A program made the translations under genes and the position numbers. DNA of 64,000 nt from Synanceia verrucosa. Taxonomy: Eukaryota > Chordata > Actinopteri > Perciformes > Synanceiidae. The stretch lies in assembly GCA_029721515.1 (NCBI GenBank), contig CM056559.1:20868065-20932064 (forward strand). Reading direction: 5' to 3'. This document shows positions 58,101-64,000 of this stretch, piece by piece (the first letter of the stretch is position 1; each line of letters starts with the position of its first letter). Under the pieces are notes generated by a model. The model did not search any database. It saw only the letters and a program-made list of their open reading frames with translations, and was not told the DNA's origin.

Positions 58101-60644
58101 CGCACAAGATGTTAGAAGATATTGGTGCAGACCACCTGAATCTGAGGGGCATGACTACCAGCTTCATGCCCCCGTTGGAAAGTGCACTCACTGCAGAGTA
58201 AAAGTGAAAATGTTCTAAATATAGAGTTTACTTCAGCAGAGTTTTTTTAGGTAACCACATCATTTTTAAAGTAACCATATCCCCATAGCAGCACTTGTAC
58301 TTGTAAAAATCAATATTATTGTGACATACATATTTCATGTAGTTCTGGACGCCATTCTGTTGCAGGTAGGACGGCGCCTGTGTTCTGTAAAACCTCTCTG
58401 TGGAATCCAGGTAGGCTTTCTCAAAGTTATCCCTGTAGATCTGCAGCTTATCCTCCGGGTTAGAGCACAGGTTCACTGGTGGGAGATTAAAAGCAGTCAG
58501 TCACTGCAGTGTTTCTTCTTGATTAGTGTTAAGCAGTGTCTTTCTGTCGGTCTTACCATATGACTCTCGTACTCCTATAACAAGTTGGGAGTCAAATGCC
58601 TCGCCCTGCCTCTCGGCGTGCACTAGCTTCATGGCGCTGTCCTGCAGGCGACTCTTAATGTTGGAAAATATTGACTCGTTCCACGTGTCCAACATCAGCT
58701 GGAAAACAATGATGTAAAGGCAATATTAAAATTGCTTTTATTCCTTGGTTTTCACTTGTTTTTATTGCTGTATGTAAATGAGTCTTCCTGGTTTTAGAAA
58801 AGTACTTAATAACAGTGCACCAAACATGTCAATGACAAGTTCAAATTTCCTACCAACCAAAAATAGTTGAGCATGATTCATTTATGTTGTGTTTTCTTCT
58901 GTCCACCTGCTGAATCATCCTCCCTCACCCACACCTTCCTCTTCTGTGGTGCTGCATAGTGCCAAACTTTCACATCATTCATCCTTTAAGCTGTTCTCTC
59001 ACATGAGGAATTTTAGATTAACTGACTTGCTTTAGTTACTTATTATTTATTACTTTTCAATTCATCTATTCTCGTCCTGCTTCTTTCAGCTATTGTGTTG
59101 TTGGTCTTCTCCCTGCTCCATCTTCTTATATGCCATCTCATCACCTCTCCTCATTCCTCCTCCTTTTCATCACTCAGCTTTTCGACTCAAACCCTAAACT
59201 CCCATCTCCTCCTCCTCTCACCTTGCGTACAATGCTGTCCTCCATGTTTGTTTTCTTATTGCTGCCCTGTTTGCCCATGAGTGTGATCTCCAGCTGGCAG
59301 AAGGGCTTGGGCAGGATGTCACACTGGGTGAAGAACTTCCTCCACTCAATGATGTAGGCCTTCAGCAGGGCTGTGTCGTCCTGGTGGCTCAGCACCCGCT
59401 GCCATGTCAACAGATGCAAGCAATAACGCAGGTCAACCGATACATATCAGTGCAACTGTTATTTTTCTCTAGAGTTGCATGCCTCCAGCATTTGGGTGAT
59501 ATATGCTCAACATGTTATGTAAAGCCTTTATCTTTACATTTATAGGTAAGAATGAACGTAAAAAAATACAGAGAGGGAGTGCTGGTAAGATAACTACTGT
59601 AGTTACATGAGGATTTGACTCATCTGCTCTGAGAAGAATCACCTTGACTTAATTTTTTTTTTTGTTTTTTTTGTTTCACAGTTAAATAAACTGATTTCAT
59701 TGTCTTTTGCTTGTGCTACTGCAGCCTTTTCATTAATCTGTTGAAAGTGACATCAGTCAGACAGTAAGATGTTGCAACTCTCACACAAAAGCAACCATGG
59801 TACTAACACACGACCGCAACTTTGAATTGCCATCAGATTAAAGTAAAAGGTTGCATATCTGAGCTTACTATGCCAAAAACAAACAAAAAACAAAAACTCA
59901 AATGAAATCAGCCCAAACACACTTGAACACACACTACTTACAGCCTGTGCTTGTTTGATGAAGTCTAAGATATCCTCTTTGAGGGCCTGGTGGATTTTGG
60001 CCGGCCCTTTATCATCCCATAGACACACAGCGTGGACATCTCTGGGGTAGGAAAAGGGAAATGGGTAAAACTTTGCACCCCACACTCTGGGGTCGCCGTC
60101 CTGAGCTTTTAATCAGCATGTTGTAAACACAGAGAACGCAGAGATACCCCTTTAAATGTGAGCAGTCTTTCTGAAGCTCTTGGAGGAAATTACAGAAAGA
60201 ATTTTTCAATGTTCCTGTTGCCTTCGCCTCTTCTCATCCTATTTCTCAAGACAAGAAATTACCAACTTCCTCCTCTTGAACTTTCACTTTCTTATAAAAA
60301 GGAAAAATGGCCCCCAAAAAAATGTTAACAGGGAAAAACATACACAGTTTTCTGTATGTAATATTTCTACGGAAATCATTCTGCTCAATTCAAAGCGAGC
60401 ATTGTAATTTGAGTCTTAACACAAATTTTAAAACGTAATCCACAAATCCACAACAAAAAATTGCAGAAGATGATCACTACCATTAAATCCATAAATTAGA
60501 CTTAAAACACATGTGACTAGAGTAGCTCTCTATTGTAAGTTGTGCATCAAGTTGTGGCAGATAAAGTCCAGTGTGCAGGATTAATTGGCATGTAGTGGTA
60601 AAGCTACAGATTGCAACCAACTAAAGACTCCTCCACCGGCTACG

Positions 60645-60729
<85 letters not shown>

Positions 60730-62377
60730 CCACGATCAGGAAGGAAAATGCAGGATATCACCTGCTGCTGAGAGAAAATTGGTCAGGAGGGCGAAGAGTC
60801 AACCGAGAACCACCAAAAAGCAGATCTGCCAAGAATTAGAAGCTGCTGGAACACAGGTGTCAGTGTCCACAGTCAAGCGTGTTTTGTATCACCATGGATT
60901 GAGAGGCTGCCGTGCAAGAAGGAAGCCCTCACTCCAAAAGCAGCGCCTTAAGGCTCGACTGAAGTTTGCTGCTGATCACATGGACAAAGATAAGACCTTC
61001 TGGAGGAAAGTTCTGTGGTCAGACGACACAAAAATCGAGCTGTTTGGCCACAATGCCCAGCAAAGTTTGGAGGAGCAAAGGCGAGGCCTTCGACACCATG
61101 CCTACCGTCAAGGTGGTGGTAGTATGATGCTGTGGGGCTGTTTTGCTGCCAATGGAACTGGTAATTTACAGAGAGCAAATGGGATAATGAAGAAGGAGGA
61201 TTACCTTCAAATTCTTCAAGATAACCTAAAATCATCAGTCTGAAGGTTGGGTCTTGGGTGCAGTTGGGTGTTCCAACAGGACAATGACCCCAAACACACA
61301 TCAAAAGTGGTAATGGAATGGCTAAATCAGGCTTGAATTAAGGTTTTAGAATGGCCTTCAAAAAGTCCTGACTTAAACCCCATTGAGAACATGTGGACAA
61401 TACTGCAGAAACAAGTCCATGTCAGAAAGCCAACAAATTTAACTGAACTGCACCAATTCTGTCAAGAGAAGTGGTCAAAGATTCAACCAGATGCTTGCCA
61501 GAAGCTTGTGGATGGCTACCAAAAGCGCCTAATTTAAGTAAAAATGGCCAAGGGACATATAACCGAATATTAGCATTGCTGTATGTATATTTTAGACCCA
61601 GCAGATTTGGTCACATTTTCAGTTGACCGATAATAAAGTCATCAAAGAACCAAACTTCATGAATGTTTTTGTGACAAAGACATATCTGTTTCAATCACTC
61701 TATCAGAGAAAAATCAGAGTTGTAGAAATAACTGGAAACTCAAGAGAGCCATGACATTATGTTCTTTACAAGTGTATGTAAACTTTTGACCACGACTGTA
61801 ACATGCTATTAGTGGTGCAAAAAGGTTTTCATGAAGAGGACCCACTCCCTGCATACACATGAAAAAGCTCATTCTAAGATAACAAAAGTGTGATAATAAT
61901 ATACAAATGAAAACATAGTTATGAATACTACACTCCATCCCAACACAATGGATCTTTCAGCGACGGATACAAGACTCTTTTCCATCCTAGTTTATCAGTG
62001 GCAGTGGCGCACAGTCTGACAACAGGCTTACCCACAAATCTATGACATTGTGTGGGGGATTATGTAACACACAACACCTGTTGGCAAAGTCCATCTATTG
62101 CATGTGTGCAGTTGAAATGCACTAAAATAGTACGTGAGCGGCCCGTTGTACAGACTAAGGCAACTGTTTTAAGGATCGGAGGTGGCAGCAGCACCAGCTG
62201 TTGTGTTGGACCACTTTCTTAAATAAGACAGAAGAAAGAAGGGCACAGAACAGGGAGCATCTCTTACGAGAACAAGTCGAACCACTGTTGCTTGGTGACG
62301 GCTTCCTGTCTCAGCAGCTTGAGAACGATGGGCCGCATCAGATCCCACTTGTCCTCAAACTGCAGGGATCCCTTGTT
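48000..62377 (-). CDS. cul5: Cullin-5, complete except first codons
   Basis: Eighteen minus-strand exons join in frame: 62268-62377, 59942-60041, 59222-59398, 58557-58698, 58330-58475, 57699-57779, 54821-54914, 53969-54099, 52953-53060, 52604-52668, 52347-52479, 52135-52266, 51298-51421, 50937-51112, 50450-50611, 49779-49897, 49392-49515 and 48000-48194. They total 2319 nt (772 residues plus TAG). With the eight missing N-terminal codons this equals the 780 residues of vertebrate CUL5. Diagnostic segments are GSLQFEDKWDLMRPIVLKLL, the cullin-repeat part, the cullin-homology part with GRKLHWHHLMSNGI, the neddylation region EAIIQIMKMRKRISNAQL, and the end EADINTFIYMA. CUL5 is the scaffold of SOCS-box ubiquitin ligases with RNF7 and Elongin B/C. 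The start exon was not found up to 64000. Introns are littered with transposons, but exons show no damage. Confidence 0.96.
48386..49065. mobile_element. Palindromic MITE, Harbinger-like
   Basis: Ends are AGCCTCGTTCACACTACA and, inverted, TGTAGTGTGAACAAGGAA, flanked by TTA at 48383-48385 and 49066-49068. The phrase gttcacactaca recurs internally near 48432, 48498 and 48529. It contains a long hairpin at 48591-48733. It lies in the last CUL5 intron. The TTA target site suggests PIF/Harbinger, but the family is not certain. Confidence 0.65.
48591..48733. repeat. Long inverted repeat (hairpin)
   Basis: The left arm ctgcggtccagtcagccgcc… (48591-48627) pairs with the right arm …ggctgactggaccgcag (48698-48733) with about three mismatches in 37. 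Pairing continues inward (aaatgtgctgctcatc against gatcagcggctcattt), leaving a short loop. A transcript of either strand would fold into a long stem. Confidence 0.85.
53500..53750 (-). repeat. Short TIR repeat (MITE-like), partial copy
   Basis: This is an inverted, partly deleted copy ending tcatttgttaagcactgta. It shares aaggtgaattcagtctaaat and gatgctggaggctctttgct with the other copies. It lies in a CUL5 intron. Confidence 0.7.
54563..54730 (+). repeat. SINE, 5'-truncated
   Basis: It starts in the central region (ggggattaggttaactggct) and ends at ggttccagcccccccc, without tRNA head or tail. It is intronic in CUL5. Confidence 0.8.
55085..55195. repeat. (TA)n microsatellite
   Basis: Two long TA tracts are separated by ttttattttattattttct. 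The Tc1-like element that starts near 55205 lies next to this tract and another TA tract lies on its far side, consistent with insertion into a TA-rich target. Confidence 0.9.
55205..56449 (-). mobile_element. Tc1-like transposon, nearly intact
   Basis: Termini tatattgccaaaagtattc and tacttttggcaatatggtg are inverted repeats. The minus-strand transposase frame (55288-56274) is open for 328 codons and contains the DDE region: WSDESRFSIWQSDGR, FLFQHDCAPVHKARSI, and AQSPDLNPIEHLWDELEHR. Upstream, the N-terminus MGRSQELSEFQ ends in a TGA at 56278-56280, where the sister copy at 44308 reads Cys-Gly. That stop is the only clear lesion I see in the coding part. It lies inside a CUL5 intron. Confidence 0.92.
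56505..57658 (-). mobile_element. Tc1-like transposon remnant, second family
   Basis: The right end tttcattgtccaacccctgta is a Tc1 terminus; the left terminus is missing. Frame pieces on the minus strand are a helix-turn-helix part (SKAMVSRVMSAYHQEG), VKHVLFSDESTFTVFPTFGR, and QSPDLNIIESLWGVLEERVR. These are separated by frameshifts. It abuts the preceding Tc1 element with only TA/CA repeats between. Confidence 0.88.
58042..58218 (+). other. Short open frame with a Cys/His motif in a CUL5 intron
   Basis: A 58-codon frame starts aaaATGcctgaa and runs antisense to CUL5. It contains two short motifs, WCRPPESEGHDYQLH and GKCTHCRVKVKMF (Cys-x2-Cys). The composition looks protein-like, unlike the surrounding AT-rich intron. 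I do not recognise it. It may be an exon fragment of a retroposed or transposon gene. Confidence 0.3.
60650..60725. repeat. (CA)n microsatellite
   Basis: About 75 bp of CA follows gcgcgcgc. It forms the left border of a Tc1-like copy whose 5' end is missing. Confidence 0.95.
60726..61798 (+). mobile_element. Tc1-like transposon, third family, 5'-truncated
   Basis: The transposase pieces include SVSTVKRVLYHHGLRG, KTFWRKVLWSDDTKIELFG and GGSMMLWGCFAANGTG. The frame closes at 61241-61243 and shifts before the later DDE residues (NDPKTHIKSG-like region near 61290, SPDLNPIENMW near 61370). The right end gtaaacttttgaccacgactg before TA is the family terminus. It lies in a CUL5 intron. Confidence 0.88.
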
Positions 62378-62861
62378 CTGCAGGAGGGAACATGCAGAGA
62401 AAGACAATAGCAGCTGGAATAAGTAGGCTCAATAAATTCTCAAATCTTATGCAGTTTATATCATTTTACATAAACCTATCAGGCTTTTCATGCTTTTTCT
62501 ATCACTCTTATTACTCAGTATTAAGCTACGCCAGTCTGGTTGACTTACAGAAAGAAAAGAAGAATATGAAATAGTAAGCCATTTCCTATTCATTGTCACT
62601 GAAATACCCAGAGGCCCTGTTTTTATGTCTGCATTGTTTGTTTATTTTTTCACCTCATACATATTTCCTTGCAGCACTGCAAACAATTAATTCCCTTATT
62701 GACTAATGTGTCTACAATTTATTACGTAACACATATCACCTCATTATTAAGCTACAATTACAATTACAGCACAGAAATTTGAAGACGCAAATTAGCTTGA
62801 CAAACAGCATAAAGCTGGGGATGGGCAGAGGCGGACTGCTAACACTAAAAGTAAAATACTC

Positions 62862-63060
62862 CCACCATCCAAAAACATGCATGGGGATTAGGGTAATTGG
62901 CTACTTTAAATTGCCCATAGGTGTGAATGTGAGTGTGAATGGTTGTCTGTCTCTATGTGCGCTGGGATGAGGTGGCAACTTGTCCAGGGTGTACCCTGCC
63001 TTCTGCCCTAAGACAGCTGGTGACCCTATGAGGATAAGCGGTAGATAATGGATGGATGGA
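62862..63060 (+). repeat. SINE, 5'-truncated
   Basis: It starts at ctcccaccatccaaaaacatg and continues to the aatggatggatgga tail. It is intronic or upstream of CUL5. Confidence 0.85.
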
Positions 63061-64000
63061 TATCATTGATGCGTTGCAGCCAAATAATACTGCTTCTGTT
63101 TGGTGATTCCAATTTGTTAGTTATCAGACACTTGGAGCAAAGTAAAAGAGGACAATATCTGCCTCCAAAATGTAGTGAACAGTTGTGTTAAGTGGAAAGC
63201 AAAGCAGCATAAAACGGAGACAACATTTGGCATTTTGCTTGATAAACCCCTTAAATACTAAAAGTAAAAACGCTCATTTTGCAGAATGGTCCATTTTACA
63301 ATATGTAAATTATATTTTTGGAACATTATTATTTATGTGTTGCAGCATCTTCTGTTCAGTGATTATAATTTGTATTATTAATCTAAATAATATAAAAAGC
63401 CAGACAACATTTGGCATTTTACTTGACAAACTGCGGCAGTAGTGGACAACAAGTACCAAAAGTAAAACACTCATTTTGCCCACCCAATATAAAACATGCA
63501 TGTCATATTATTGGAGTATTATTACTGATACATATAGCAATCTATGTCTATGTCCATAATCTAGAATATGGATATTTATATTATTGATCTGTTGCAGCCA
63601 TATAATACTGCTTCTGTTTGGAGAAGACATACAGTGAAGTGTAAGAGGCGAAAATGACTCCTATCAGGACCCCGTGGCTCTTTGAAGCCGGGGGGCGGTC
63701 CACCTGTCAACGCTAGCTGCCGCTCTTGCTAGGCTACACAGCTACCTGCCAGTGACTCGCCTAATATAACCTGAGCAGAATATCTAGGTAACATAGTCAG
63801 TCACTAGCTGCTGGCTGGGTGATGTTTAACTGGACCTCTGGTCGGTGTGGTTTGTTGACTCGTTTGTTAACTAGCCAAAATAAAACAGCTAACATGTTAG
63901 CAACAATTAGCTTGAACAGCTCCACAGGGAAGGGGTGTCCTGTTCGCTTCGAGCCCTCCGTGCTCCCCGGTGTTGGGTTTAGAGTTTTAAACGTTGTCTG
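63061..64000. other. Diverged tandem repeats, then possible CUL5 promoter-side DNA
   Basis: Two partial repeats of about 200 bp occur at roughly 63060-63640: acaacatttggcattttgct appears near 63220 and 63400, and ataatactgcttctgtttgg near 63090 and 63600. From 63700 the sequence is CpG-richer. The first coding exon of CUL5 (expected to encode about eight residues) was searched for on the minus strand and not found. Confidence 0.45.

Noticed and set aside
62378..64000. First coding exon of CUL5
   Set aside because: No minus-strand sequence encoding a MATSNLLK-like start before a donor was found; it probably lies outside.

Overview
The window is a piece of an animal nuclear genome, almost certainly a teleost fish. 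Genes are split by GT-AG introns, several transposon families typical of fish are present (Tc1-like elements, a CACTA element, a tRNA-derived SINE with the usual '…ggatggatgga' tail, solo LTR), and CA and TA microsatellites are frequent. Two single-copy vertebrate genes can be rebuilt exon by exon: DCUN1D5 (minus, 5639-9407, 7 exons, 232 codons) and CUL5 (minus, 48000-62377, 18 exons, 772 codons plus stop; only the first few codons lie outside). A third multi-exon gene (plus, 1940-4601, 3 exons, 483 codons) encodes a single-Ig-domain type I membrane protein that I do not recognise.

Layout. 1-5200: the Ig-membrane gene flanked by two copies of a short TIR-bearing repeat. 5600-9400: DCUN1D5. 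7229-43334: a tandem segmental duplication. Unit A (about 7229-22741) and unit B (about 22811-43334) share the 5' part of DCUN1D5, a 95-codon ORF, a hAT-transposase fragment, and an intronless coiled-coil gene (20331-22160 and 37741-39603). Outside the insertions the units are nearly identical, so the duplication looks young. Each unit has since been reshaped. Unit A carries a 6-kb private block with a decayed PIN/FEN1-like, cysteine-rich gene (about 13640-18124). Unit B carries a 5'-truncated L1-like LINE that itself received a SINE, a retroposed insert of unknown origin, a repeat split by a solo LTR, and a 3.56-kb CACTA element carrying a C2H2 zinc-finger exon. 43300-48000: repeats and a dead Tc1 copy. 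48000-64000: CUL5, whose introns hold three different Tc1-like elements, a palindromic MITE, SINE pieces and microsatellites.

How genes relate. DCUN1D5 belongs to the DCN1-like co-E3 family that promotes NEDD8 conjugation to cullins, and CUL5 is a cullin substrate of that pathway, so an enzyme cofactor and a possible client lie within about 40 kb. The B copy of DCUN1D5 lacks its last exons and carries frameshifts, so it is a pseudogene. The two coiled-coil genes are both open. They differ in the number of C-terminal 11-residue repeats, and in both the repeat-coding frame continues past an in-frame TAA, which is the most unusual coding signal here.

All family assignments come from reading translations and comparing them with remembered families; no database search was possible.
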